IMG/VR virus record: IMGVR_UViG_3300023184_000310 | Coordinates: 1 to 35,818 of that record | Strand: one strand, 5' to 3' | Source of the DNA: a virus | DNA: 35,818 bases | Part shown: positions 28,508 through 35,818 of the stretch, in pieces | Layout: each line of letters starts with the position of its first letter | Position numbering within the stretch: the first letter of the stretch is position 1 | Notes under the pieces: model-generated | The model's input: only the letters and a program-made list of their open reading frames with translations | Databases searched by the model: none | Told to the model about the DNA's origin: nothing | Made by a program: the position numbers and the translations under genes

Positions 28508-29836
28508 TTACTTATTCGGATTATTTTTCTCAACGCGAGAGATAGCGGAGAGATAATTTTTCATGTCAGACGAAATGAACGTGTTCGGATCTTCTTGACC
28601 CTCAACGATCACCTGCGTCGTTTTCTTGCCAGCCGTAACCGCGGCTTTCACCGTGGCCACTTTACCGGCTTCTTTGTTCTGGAAGTACGATTCCTTGACC
28701 GTCGTCACTTTCTTTTGGAAAGAGTCGGCATTTTCAAAGGCAACGTCTTTCGTCAACTCATTCAGACGAGCGGCCTGAGTAGAAGCAAGGCCCTTCGAGG
28801 CTTCCGCCAAGATGGACTGACGCTGCAACTTTTCGGTCGCTGACTTCAGAGCCAGACGATTCTTTTCAGAAGCATTCAGCTGTTCCTGCAGTTTAGAGAC
28901 TTTCGTGTTGAGTTCTTCAACGACATTGGTCTTTCCAGCGGGAACTTCGATGTAGTGCTCAGAGAACACGGACTTCAAAGAGGTGATAAAGTTTTCAGCA
29001 ACTTCGACACGGAGGCTTGTGGCCAGTGCGACTTTGTTTTCCTTCATCCAGTTTTCAACGACATATGTCAGATAGTTGTCAACCTTCTCAACGATCTCAG
29101 ACTTAATAACTTTCGTCTGTTTCGTCAGAGCGGCCTTGAAACCCTCTTTCAGCTTCGTCTTCTCTTCGCGAATCTTGGTCTTCACGGCTGCTTCGAAGAT
29201 CGTCTTGGCTTTGGCTTTGAAAGCCTCGGTCAAGTTAGCTTCGGCCGAAACCAGAGCTTTCACGTCTTCTTCCATGTCAACCTCTTCTTCACTCTCTTCT
29301 TCGTCGATGTCGCCCTCTTCCTTTTCACCGGCTTCGACTTCAGCAGTCTCACCAGCTTCGTGTTCGGGGGTCTCTTCGCCTTCCTCTTCCTGCACCGTAG
29401 ACTTAGGAGCTTCAGCTTGTCCGACTTGCGCCACACCAGCAGCGACGTCGTCTTCAGCAGTCTTCACTTCAGCGGGCTCAGGTTGAGTCTCGAAGCTCTT
29501 GGCCAGACCGACCAATTCCTCTTCATCCATCATCGTAACTTTCTTCATCACCTTATCCATCAAACGTTGCTTCTCACTCGCCGAAGGCGGTGTAGCTTGC
29601 TTGATGCCGGCACTCGCCGCGGCAATGTCTTTATTTCCGATGTCAGAATCCATATCAGCTTCTGCTTCGTCAACTTCCACTTTATCTGTTTCTACTTCCT
29701 GCGAGTCCATGTTAGCATCTTCGGACTTGACTTCGGTACCGGCTTCGGTATCCTTTTCAAGCTCTTGATCTTTCAGGATCTCATCGGCCGTGACATCTTC
29801 AATGATGTCGACCATACGTTTATGACTTTTAGGCAT
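28508..29836 (-). CDS. 22: Prohead core scaffold, gp22-like, 442 aa
   Basis: It forms the inner core on which gp23 assembles and is later cut by gp21. The C-terminal half matches gp22 of T4-like phages: KVDNYLTYVVENWMKENKVA, VAENFITSLKSVFSEHYIEV, a coiled coil KLQEQLNASEKNRLALKSAT, and ISSDMKNYLSAISRVEKNN at the end. The N-terminal 200 residues are extremely acidic, with long Glu/Asp runs (EEEGEETPEHEAGETAEVEA). T4 gp22 is 269 residues, so this is a large extension. The start may be ATG 29836 or 29815. No promoter of either class is seen in the 187-base leader. Confidence 0.92.
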   Translation of the reverse strand: MPKSHKRMVDIIEDVTADEILKDQELEKDTEAGTEVKSEDANMDSQEVETDKVEVDEAEADMDSDIGNKDIAAASAGIKQATPPSASEKQRLMDKVMKKVTMMDEEELVGLAKSFETQPEPAEVKTAEDDVAAGVAQVGQAEAPKSTVQEEEGEETPEHEAGETAEVEAGEKEEGDIDEEESEEEVDMEEDVKALVSAEANLTEAFKAKAKTIFEAAVKTKIREEKTKLKEGFKAALTKQTKVIKSEIVEKVDNYLTYVVENWMKENKVALATSLRVEVAENFITSLKSVFSEHYIEVPAGKTNVVEELNTKVSKLQEQLNASEKNRLALKSATEKLQRQSILAEASKGLASTQAARLNELTKDVAFENADSFQKKVTTVKESYFQNKEAGKVATVKAAVTAGKKTTQVIVEGQEDPNTFISSDMKNYLSAISRVEKNNPNK

Positions 29837-30023
29837 AATGTTGTTGAGTTCTTATTGATTAGAGTTTGGAGAGGAAATCCCGATCAGTACTTCAGCAAGT
29901 GAAGTTCCTAGTGGATCTCAGTCTCATACTTTCACATGTATGTGATTACTCACACACGATCCCATTTCGACGTACTACCAACTATTCAAGGCTCTGATTA
30001 CCAGAGCGTTCCATGACAAAAAA
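29837..30023 (-). other. 187-base gap with several small hairpins before gp22
   Basis: No gene of any length fits here. On the minus strand there is GCTCTG-GTAAT-CAGAGC soon after the gp21 stop, CACAT-AC-ATGTG in the middle, and ACTTCA-CTTGC-TGAAGT further on. No late promoter core or U-tract terminator is seen. It may be a structured leader of gp22 or an RNA-processing region. Confidence 0.5.
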
Positions 30024-30683
30024 TTATTTACCCGAAGCGACTTCATTCAAGAAGCGCGAGAGCATGCGGGCTTGTGCTTCCGCAATCTGCTGTTTCGGCG
30101 TTGCACGAATCTCTTTACGAATCGCATCAACCTTACGGGCAACATACTCATTGCCCTCTTTAAAAAATTCCACACCCTCCATGATCCCCTCGACGAACGC
30201 CGAAGGAGCAGAAGGATCTTGCACAATGTCCACGGTGGCCAACATGAAGTCGTCCTTCACGTAGGTCGTATTACCACGCTGCTCAACGGTACCCATACCG
30301 CGTGAGGAAACACCAAGCTTAACTCCACCCTCAACCAGACCCTTGACGATCTGGCCCATCGGCGTATTCAGAATCAGCGCCTTGCCAATCACGTCATCAC
30401 CGTTCCATCTGAGTTCCGTGATACGATGAGAAACTTTATCCAGATTGATCGTAGGACCATCAGGATGATTCAATTCACCAACTGCGCGACCCGTGGAGAC
30501 TTGCTCCTTGACGTACTTATTCACGGCTTCTTGCAGAATCGCACGCGGATACACACGCTTGTTACGATTCTCTTTTTCAGCTTGCATGAACACACCTTCA
30601 ATAAACACCTTGCGTTCGCCATTAGCGGCGGCTTCGGTGATGTATTGAATATTCGAGTCTTTGAATTCGCAGATCAGTTTCAT
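30024..30683 (-). CDS. 21: Prohead core protease, gp21-like, 219 aa
   Basis: Serine protease of the herpes-type fold that cleaves prohead proteins after L/I-x-E. The catalytic-region motifs are GELNHPDGPTIN (His) and LGVSSRGMG (Ser), with FMLATVDIVQDPSAP following. The start is placed at ATG 30683 (MKLICEFKDSNI), four bases after the gp67-like stop. A longer frame would overlap that gene. Size is close to T4 gp21 (212). Confidence 0.95.
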   Translation of the reverse strand: MKLICEFKDSNIQYITEAAANGERKVFIEGVFMQAEKENRNKRVYPRAILQEAVNKYVKEQVSTGRAVGELNHPDGPTINLDKVSHRITELRWNGDDVIGKALILNTPMGQIVKGLVEGGVKLGVSSRGMGTVEQRGNTTYVKDDFMLATVDIVQDPSAPSAFVEGIMEGVEFFKEGNEYVARKVDAIRKEIRATPKQQIAEAQARMLSRFLNEVASGK

Positions 30684-30687
30684 TTGA

Positions 30688-30867
30688 TTACTTAGCCGCG
30701 GAAGCTTGCTTAGAAGCATTGTTGTTATAGATGTCAGCCGTCAGCGCAACGCGAGCGACATTAAGTGCCGCTTCGACCTTGGCGCCCATGGCCTGATGAA
30801 ATGCTGCCTGCGCTTGTTCTTTAGTACCATGCAGCATAGTATCAACAAATTGCTCAGTAGGATTCAT
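30688..30867 (-). CDS. 67: Prohead core protein, gp67-like, 59 aa
   Basis: An open frame of 59 codons fills the gap between the portal and protease genes, the T4 position of gp67/gp68. The product MNPTEQFVDTMLHGTKEQAQ then AFHQAMGAKVEAALNVARVA is one helical segment. The KVEAALN-x-ARVAL-x-ADIY core is like the small core proteins of other T4-like phages; T4 gp67 is 80 residues. An exact TATAAATA lies eight bases before the ATG, strong support that it is real. It is Ala-rich with no acidic tail. Confidence 0.78.
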   Translation of the reverse strand: MNPTEQFVDTMLHGTKEQAQAAFHQAMGAKVEAALNVARVALTADIYNNNASKQASAAK

Positions 30868-30874
30868 GTGTTCT

Positions 30875-30882
30875 TATTTATA
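30875..30882 (-). promoter_or_regulatory. T4-type late promoter (TATAAATA) for gp67-gp21
   Basis: Exact TATAAATA with AGAACAC between it and ATG 30867. The leader would be only one to three bases. It lies in the short gap after the portal stop. Confidence 0.8.
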
Positions 30883-30895
30883 TGATTACTAATTT

Positions 30896-32830
30896 TCACA
30901 GGATACCCATCTCGGTCACAAAGGCTTTCTTTGTGGTAATCGAGGGGTCAAACAAAGCAGTCTTATCGGCTGTCGGATTAGTCACACGCACGTAGACATT
31001 TCCCATAGCGGACGTTTGCGTCTCCATCTTCAAGCCATGTGTATCGACCAGATCTTTAATGCCATTCATTCCGAGTGTACGAACAGCTTCTCCATCCTCA
31101 ACCATCTCCATGGTGTCTTCGGAATCAGGAGTTGCCATGATGTCGGTGGTCAAAGGCTGTTCGGTATCTTCGGCTGCTGCCTCCATATTCTCATCATCTG
31201 CCAAGGTGGCAGTAGAGTTTAAGTCATCATCTTCTGCCGGAGGACCGTCGCCCTCACCATCTCCGTCCAGGTCAGGATTATCGATCTCGCCTTGCGGATT
31301 CTCTGCAGAGATACCTTCAGACTTTTCATCCAAGATCTCTTCATCCATCTTGTCGATATCCTCATCAGATTGGCGAAGCACGTGACGGCGAACCCAGCGT
31401 TCAGAGTAATACTTACCAATCTTATCGCCGAGCGTATCTAACAAGCCTAGGCGCTCCTTAAGGATCTCGGCTTCTTTGAGTTCTGTAAAAAAGTTATCGC
31501 GCTGAAAGTCAATGCGGATGTTTTCTTTAATGTGAGCCCAATCTTCTTCAGTAATAATACCCTTCAAGAGCAACTGTGTTTTGAGCAGGTGAATGAAGAG
31601 ATATGAAAACTTCTTGCGCAGACGATTGACAAACTTCTGGAATGAAACCTCTTCACGAGAGATCTCAGTCACACGACCAACGGAGAATGCGGACTCATTA
31701 TCAAAGCGAGACAGAGGCACATTCATACACTTGTACAGTGCCTTCTTGAAATACAAGATGTCATCGATCTGACCGAGGTTCTCGCCGCCGGGCAACGTAG
31801 TAATTTCCGTGCCACGGCCACCTTCACGACGCGGAAGCCAAAAATCTTCAAGCATCGACATGTGGCGGCGATCATCGCGGACCGCGCCAGTTTGTGCATC
31901 ATATACAAGCTTGTTGCGATACTTAGACATGATTCCCTGCATGTACTCTTCAGCCTTACCCTTAGGCAAGTTACCAACATCGACGTAGAAGATACGACGT
32001 TCAGGTGCACGAGAGATACGATAGATGACCAGAGAGTCTTCCATCATGCGAAGCTGATTGACCGGCTTCAGCGCTTTGTGCAGATAAGAAATGACGCGCT
32101 TGCGAGTAGAATCCAGAATACCAGAGGGAATGTAGACGACCGCATTAGGATCAATCTTGATTCCCAGAACATTGTCACCAGAAGAGATTGTCGTGACCAA
32201 CTGACCAGGAATAGTTTGCTCATTGTACACGAAGTACTCAGCCTTGGTCTCAACCAGATTAACGCCGGTACGAGGATCAATGGTGGTCTCAACCTCACGG
32301 ACCTTGCGCATCTTCATCGGATCGATGTAGCGAACCTCTTGAATACCGTTCTTGGCATTCTTCTCATCGATGATCACGTGATAGTAGCAGCGACCATCGA
32401 CGTACCACTGGCGAAAGATGTCAGTAGATTTACGATTGAAGTCAAGCAATTTAACGATGTGATCAAATTCCTCGAAGATCTCTTCCTTGATATTATTGTC
32501 GTAGTCCAGATCATCCAGGGTCAGTGTGACAGGAGCCTGATCATCAGAAGAGACAATGGCTTCATCGACAATACAATTCACTGCATGGTCACATTCAAAT
32601 TCCATGGCAGCATTACGATACTTAAGAATCAGATCTTGATCTGAGGCAACCGTAGTTCCATCGATGTCAATGTACTGACCAAAGTACCCACCAGCCGAAA
32701 TAGTCTGACTGCCATCCTCGGCCTCTTTAGGCACGATTGATTTCACGATTACTTCGGGTTTCTTTTCTTCAGGATCAGAAGCCTTTTCTAAGCGGCGAGT
32801 GATCTGATAACCAAATAAATTGAGTGCCAT
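30896..32830 (-). CDS. 20: Portal protein, gp20-like, 644 aa
   Basis: The dodecameric portal at the capsid vertex through which DNA enters. Matches include YRNAAMEFECDHAVNCIVDE, FRQWYVDGRCYYHVIIDEKN, IRYIDP-type EVRYIDPMKMRKVREVE, RISRAPERRIFYVDVGNLPK, MLEDFWLPRREGGRGTEITT and GRVTEISREEVSFQKFVNRL. T4 gp20 is 524 residues; about 130 extra residues at the C-terminus are acidic (LDGDGEGDGPPAEDDD), ending in a short folded-looking segment. An exact late promoter precedes it by 11 bases, overlapping an AGGA ribosome site. Confidence 0.96.
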   Translation of the reverse strand: MALNLFGYQITRRLEKASDPEEKKPEVIVKSIVPKEAEDGSQTISAGGYFGQYIDIDGTTVASDQDLILKYRNAAMEFECDHAVNCIVDEAIVSSDDQAPVTLTLDDLDYDNNIKEEIFEEFDHIVKLLDFNRKSTDIFRQWYVDGRCYYHVIIDEKNAKNGIQEVRYIDPMKMRKVREVETTIDPRTGVNLVETKAEYFVYNEQTIPGQLVTTISSGDNVLGIKIDPNAVVYIPSGILDSTRKRVISYLHKALKPVNQLRMMEDSLVIYRISRAPERRIFYVDVGNLPKGKAEEYMQGIMSKYRNKLVYDAQTGAVRDDRRHMSMLEDFWLPRREGGRGTEITTLPGGENLGQIDDILYFKKALYKCMNVPLSRFDNESAFSVGRVTEISREEVSFQKFVNRLRKKFSYLFIHLLKTQLLLKGIITEEDWAHIKENIRIDFQRDNFFTELKEAEILKERLGLLDTLGDKIGKYYSERWVRRHVLRQSDEDIDKMDEEILDEKSEGISAENPQGEIDNPDLDGDGEGDGPPAEDDDLNSTATLADDENMEAAAEDTEQPLTTDIMATPDSEDTMEMVEDGEAVRTLGMNGIKDLVDTHGLKMETQTSAMGNVYVRVTNPTADKTALFDPSITTKKAFVTEMGIL

Positions 32831-32841
32831 AGTGTTGTTCC

Positions 32842-32849
32842 TATTTATA
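32842..32849 (-). promoter_or_regulatory. T4-type late promoter (TATAAATA) for gp20
   Basis: Exact TATAAATA followed by GGAACAACACT and ATG 32830. Only 25 bases separate it from the gp19 terminator. Confidence 0.8.
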
Positions 32850-32873
32850 TGTATAGAGTTTCGTATGCATGCA

Positions 32874-32907
32874 CAAAAAAACCCTCGGCCTTTTGGACCG
32901 AGGGTTT
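32874..32907 (-). terminator. Strong rho-independent terminator after gp19
   Basis: AAACCCTCGG pairs with CCGAGGGTTT around a nine-base loop, followed by seven U in total. It lies 22 bases after the tube stop codon. Confidence 0.95.
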
Positions 32908-32929
32908 ATGAATTTCGAACTTAGTGTTA

Positions 32930-33457
32930 TTACGAGGTCGTGTTGGATTCCCAGTACTGATACTGGAGCTCAACGGCGAACTCTTCGATCGCGTCGTTCG
33001 TTTCGTAGCTCAGATCAATCTGTGCAACCGACGCAGGAAACGCACCACGGATTGTGTACGTTTTGGTCACGATGCCAGCCTTATCAAGCTGCTCGACCGT
33101 CATATCGGTCTGATAATCACGGGGATTAGCCTTACCGGTATTGGTGACATGCGAATTGATGCCGTTCATCCAACGCTCGAAAGCATTGCGAACTTCCATT
33201 TTTGTATCATTCAGAACCGTGATGGTCCACGCGTCAAACGTACGATCACCCGCGATCTTGAGTTTACGTCCACGAAACGGAACTTCGATCGGAGCGACCG
33301 TAGAAGCGGGGAGAGCCGCACCTTTGATCATGAACGAAGCCAGTTCCGTATTACCACCGGCGTAAGCCGGGAAGTTACACGTAACCTTGAACAGATTGGG
33401 GCGAGCACCGCCGCCAACCAATTTTGACTTAAAGTCATCTACACCTAATGTTGCCAT
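32930..33457 (-). CDS. 19: Tail tube protein, gp19-like, 175 aa
   Basis: Forms the inner tail tube. Matches: FKSKLVGGGARPNLFKVTCN, SFMIKGAALPASTVAPIEVP, FRGRKLKIAGDRTFDAWTIT, FERWMNGINSH, and TYTIRGAFPASVAQIDLSYE. The length is close to T4 gp19 (163). It follows the sheath gene, has its own TATAAATA 19 bases upstream, and is closed by a strong terminator, giving a discrete late message for an abundant protein. Confidence 0.95.
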   Translation of the reverse strand: MATLGVDDFKSKLVGGGARPNLFKVTCNFPAYAGGNTELASFMIKGAALPASTVAPIEVPFRGRKLKIAGDRTFDAWTITVLNDTKMEVRNAFERWMNGINSHVTNTGKANPRDYQTDMTVEQLDKAGIVTKTYTIRGAFPASVAQIDLSYETNDAIEEFAVELQYQYWESNTTS

Positions 33458-33476
33458 AATAGTATTACTTAGAGGT

Positions 33477-33484
33477 TATTTATA
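33477..33484 (-). promoter_or_regulatory. T4-type late promoter (TATAAATA) for gp19
   Basis: Exact TATAAATA, 19 bases before ATG 33457, overlapping the region just before the sheath stop at 33487. The leader is about 13 bases and lacks a ribosome site. Confidence 0.8.
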
Positions 33485-33486
33485 TG

Positions 33487-35175
33487 TTACTTACCAACGA
33501 TTTCAGAGAAATCGACGCCCGTACGGGTGGCAATAAAGTTTAGGGTGATGAAGTTAATTGAACGAGCCGGCTTGATATAGATGTCAGCCACAAAACGGTT
33601 TGTGTCAATGACCTCGCCAGTGTTATTGGTCTCGTCGCAGACAACCAGGAAGTCCGTCACACCACGACGACCTTTGACGTCACGGAGGAAAGGCTCAACC
33701 ATGTTGCGGAACATAGCGCGAGTGAATTCGTCATTCAGTTCAAACAGTTGGTACTTAGCCGCGGTAGCGATGGCTTTTTCCAACACAATGAACAGACGAC
33801 GCACATTGATACGATCAAACGCCGAGGGCTTGGCCTGAGCAGTCTTATCGCCGTAAAGGATGATACCTTGACCGGGGAATGCACAGATCGGGTTCACGCT
33901 CGTTTTGTACAGCGTGTCACGATCGGCTTGGTTCGGGTTATAGGCAACCTTCGTGACACCAAGCAGTTGACCGCGGGAATAACCGGCCGGAGAGAACCAA
34001 GGTTCAGCCACGGAATCCGTATTAGCGCAGAGACCGGCAATATGGCCAGCTGCCGGAATCCAGATATAGTTATCCTGGTATTTGTTATAGACATACAGCG
34101 GAGTTGAATCCAGTACAAAGTATGAATTGCGAGTAATCGCAGTAGCTTTACCAACGGCCAAAGATTTACGAGTTGCATCAGACGTTGCCTGACTAATTGA
34201 GATAGGAGCCGAAATGAAAGCAACGCAATCTTTACGATTGGTAGCCAACGTAATCAGCGCAAGCTCAGCAGCATTAGCAGTATCATCCGCTTCAGACGTG
34301 AAAACCAAATTGACGTCAACCGTTTCTGCATCGGACAAGAAGGTCAGCGCAGCAGTCGTATCGCCAATAACTAAGCTGCCATTCACGGCATTAGCAAAAG
34401 CCAAACGCGTAGCAACACCGGCAACCGTGCCAAGAGTCAAACCGGAATCAGAAGCCGTATCGGCATTCGCAATCAGGTTTGTAACCATGGAGACTCCCCA
34501 GACGTAAGAAGAGAAGCCGCGCAAAACGGTCTTATAGTAGTTGTTTGTACCGTCGTCCTTCTGCGCATCAGTCCAGACAGATAGGCCAGTCCATTTTTCC
34601 AGAACCGTACCAGGCGTACCGGTGATGTAACCGCCGTCGTCGACAATGAGAATATGAATCTCGTCGGCCGTCATGTTAGAACCGGTATAATCAAACTGTG
34701 CCAACACGTCAATAGTATAACCATTGCCGGTATAGCTGGTCGCGGTAGAGTCTTTTGTGACGACCCAGGCCATCAAACTGTTGCCAATAGTACCGGGGCA
34801 TCGGGCCGCCAGATTACCATTCAACGACAGAGTGTCATATTGCGATTGATTTTTGATGAGCGAAGCAGCTGGAGCGGAGCCAGTCGAAACATAGCCGACA
34901 GCATTACGAGCAGCAGCAGGGCAGGCGCGAGAAACAAGCAGCGCATTGCCATACTTAAGAAAAGAGGCGGCCGTAGCAAACGAGCGCACATTCGCCGAAG
35001 TAGGCGTGCCGAAGTAGTAAGCCAGTTCCTTTTCAGAGCTGACGGTGATAAGTTGCTCGACTGGGCCCCACGAGAATGCACCGGCGTAACCGCCGATAGA
35101 AGTGGAGACAGCCGGAATAACGTTTGTCAAGTCAATTTCTTTGACTTGGACGCCCGGAGAGACTTGGAATCCCAT
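33487..35175 (-). CDS. 18: Contractile tail sheath protein, gp18-like, 562 aa
   Basis: Forms the contractile sheath. The N-terminus VSPGVQVKEIDLTNVIPAVS, IGGYAGAFSWGPVEQLITVS and LLVSRACP, then the C-terminal IWIPAAGHIAGLCANTD, INVRRLFIVLEKAIATAA, EPFLRDVKGRRGVTDFLVVC and RSINFITLNFIATRTGVDFS are typical sheath segments. T4 gp18 is 659 residues; the shorter variable outer domains (Thr/Ala-rich middle) explain the difference. It has an exact late promoter at 35246-35253 and a 64-base leader with TGATAA-C-TTATCA. Confidence 0.96.
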   Translation of the reverse strand: MGFQVSPGVQVKEIDLTNVIPAVSTSIGGYAGAFSWGPVEQLITVSSEKELAYYFGTPTSANVRSFATAASFLKYGNALLVSRACPAAARNAVGYVSTGSAPAASLIKNQSQYDTLSLNGNLAARCPGTIGNSLMAWVVTKDSTATSYTGNGYTIDVLAQFDYTGSNMTADEIHILIVDDGGYITGTPGTVLEKWTGLSVWTDAQKDDGTNNYYKTVLRGFSSYVWGVSMVTNLIANADTASDSGLTLGTVAGVATRLAFANAVNGSLVIGDTTAALTFLSDAETVDVNLVFTSEADDTANAAELALITLATNRKDCVAFISAPISISQATSDATRKSLAVGKATAITRNSYFVLDSTPLYVYNKYQDNYIWIPAAGHIAGLCANTDSVAEPWFSPAGYSRGQLLGVTKVAYNPNQADRDTLYKTSVNPICAFPGQGIILYGDKTAQAKPSAFDRINVRRLFIVLEKAIATAAKYQLFELNDEFTRAMFRNMVEPFLRDVKGRRGVTDFLVVCDETNNTGEVIDTNRFVADIYIKPARSINFITLNFIATRTGVDFSEIVGK

Positions 35176-35245
35176 ATTAGTTTATACCTTTCAGGTGTTT
35201 ATTGGTTGTGATAAGTTATCATAGTAAGAAGAATCAATACGAAAC

Positions 35246-35253
35246 TATTTATA
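35246..35253 (-). promoter_or_regulatory. T4-type late promoter (TATAAATA) for gp18
   Basis: Exact TATAAATA, 23 bases after the terminase stop and 70 bases before ATG 35175. The leader contains the small palindrome TGATAACTTATCA and AAAGG 13 bases before the ATG. Confidence 0.8.
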
Positions 35254-35276
35254 ATTCCGCATTTTCCTAGAGTTCC

Positions 35277-35818
35277 TTAGAGAGTCTGCCAAGCCTTCTG
35301 CTGTGCAATCATATCCTCATATGCATATGTTGAGGCAGGCTTATTCTCATGGCCAGTATGAAACACTCCAGCGGGCACCAAATCGTCTTCCATAGCCTTA
35401 AGTTTCTCGGCAAATAGCATAGCCTTGAATTCGCCTTCGGCCAAGTCGGCAAATGGTGTAGACAAGAACCAACCAAACATTACCAGATTCATTGCCAGAT
35501 CGTCGTGGCATCCATCAGCGGCCGCATAGCTCTCGCCCGTCGTCTCAAAGGTCGTGAGCTCCTGGATTGTATGCAGATCTCTAATGACCAGCTTCCTGGC
35601 TTCCATTAGGTCTTTCAGATTTGAGCAGCCAATACGCTTGACCTTTTTGGTCATAGTCACACCTACGCCGCCGGATTTAACCGTAGACTCTACAAAGGTA
35701 TTCTCATACTCTAACTCATGATAGACCGTATTGCACACTACCTGCCCGGCATCGTTGTTCTCTATAATAAGCAAAGCATCATTGTACTTCTTGGCCACGC
35801 GTACCAGGACATCTGGAA
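35277..35818 (-). CDS. 17: Terminase large subunit, gp17-like (C-terminal 180 residues, runs off window)
   Basis: This is the end of the DNA-packaging motor's nuclease domain. The frame is open to the window edge; reading from it gives PDVLVRVAKKYNDALLIIEN, then YENTFVESTVKSGGVGVTMT, KRIGCSNLKDLMEARKLVIR, LTTFETTGESYAAADGCHDD and LAMNLVMFGWFL, all typical of the gp17 C-terminal region, including the late H-D-D metal-site motif. An apparent GTG start at 35798 is an artefact of the edge. It sits just before gp18, as in T4. Confidence 0.93.
   Translation of the reverse strand, partial: PDVLVRVAKKYNDALLIIENNDAGQVVCNTVYHELEYENTFVESTVKSGGVGVTMTKKVKRIGCSNLKDLMEARKLVIRDLHTIQELTTFETTGESYAAADGCHDDLAMNLVMFGWFLSTPFADLAEGEFKAMLFAEKLKAMEDDLVPAGVFHTGHENKPASTYAYEDMIAQQKAWQTL

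Noticed and set aside
28955-29902. Open frame of 315 codons on the plus strand
   Set aside because: It is antisense to gp22; Glu- and Lys-rich coding on the minus strand gives a Phe/Leu/Ser-rich frame without stops. There is no promoter or start signal.
1-35818. CRISPR array, insertion sequence, integrase or attachment site
   Set aside because: No regularly spaced short repeats, transposase-like frames or integrase motifs were seen; the only repeats are the three promoter cassettes.
35798-35818. Start of the terminase gene at GTG 35798
   Set aside because: The frame continues upstream to the window edge with gp17-like residues (PDVLVR), so the GTG is internal.

Overview
The window is a 36-kb piece of a T4-superfamily myovirus genome (Caudoviricetes). 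Forty-six genes can be supported and all lie on the minus strand, so transcription runs from high to low coordinates. Recognisable T4 core genes appear in the order known from T4-like phages, especially marine and cyanophage relatives. Read in transcription order they are: gp17 (C-terminal end only), gp18, gp19, gp20, a gp67-like core protein, gp21, gp22, gp23, a tail-tube-fold protein, UvsY, UvsW, gp55, gp47, gp46, gp45, a gp31/GroES-like protein, gp44, gp62, RegA, gp43 and a gp42-like dCMP hydroxymethylase (N-terminal part only). No host marker was found. Hsp20 and CobS-like genes recall cyanophages, and gp42 recalls enteric T4. Most genes lack a Shine-Dalgarno sequence, so the host is left open.

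Layout by region. About 35.8-26.3 kb is the late virion block: terminase end, sheath, tube, portal, core, protease, scaffold, capsid and a tube-fold protein. It carries T4-type late promoters (TATAAATA or one-base variants) and strong terminators after gp19 and gp23. About 26.3-20.3 kb holds recombination genes and the late sigma factor gp55. About 20.2-16.3 kb holds a CobT-like metallopeptidase/VWA protein, a CobS/MoxR-like AAA+ ATPase and a small winged-helix protein. About 16.2-12.0 kb is the replication operon (dNTP pyrophosphohydrolase, clamp, co-chaperonin, clamp loader) with a YopX-like gene wedged between gp44 and gp62, followed by RegA. About 12.0-8.8 kb carries an unusual 863-residue protein joining four enzyme-like domains, and Hsp20, both behind late promoters. 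About 8.7-4.5 kb holds DNA polymerase, a MazG-like pyrophosphohydrolase and an archaeo-eukaryotic-type primase-like protein. About 4.4-0.5 kb is a train of small, tightly packed genes, mostly unknown, leading into gp42.

Two promoter classes are visible. Nine minus-strand sites and one plus-strand site share TGTAC, a fixed 17-18-base gap and TATAAT-like, mostly in front of replication and small early genes. TATAAATA-type sites precede virion genes and the lysozyme-domain protein. gp55, the clamp gp45 and the loader gp44/gp62, the machinery that fires late promoters in T4, are all encoded here. Three intergenic regions (after the primase-like gene, after the CobT-like gene and after gp46) are near-copies of one promoter cassette, and two of them flank the CobT-like gene as direct repeats. 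The least familiar items are the four-domain protein, the AAA+/VWA-peptidase pair with its repeat cassettes, and a plus-strand promoter facing the antisense strand of the recombination genes.
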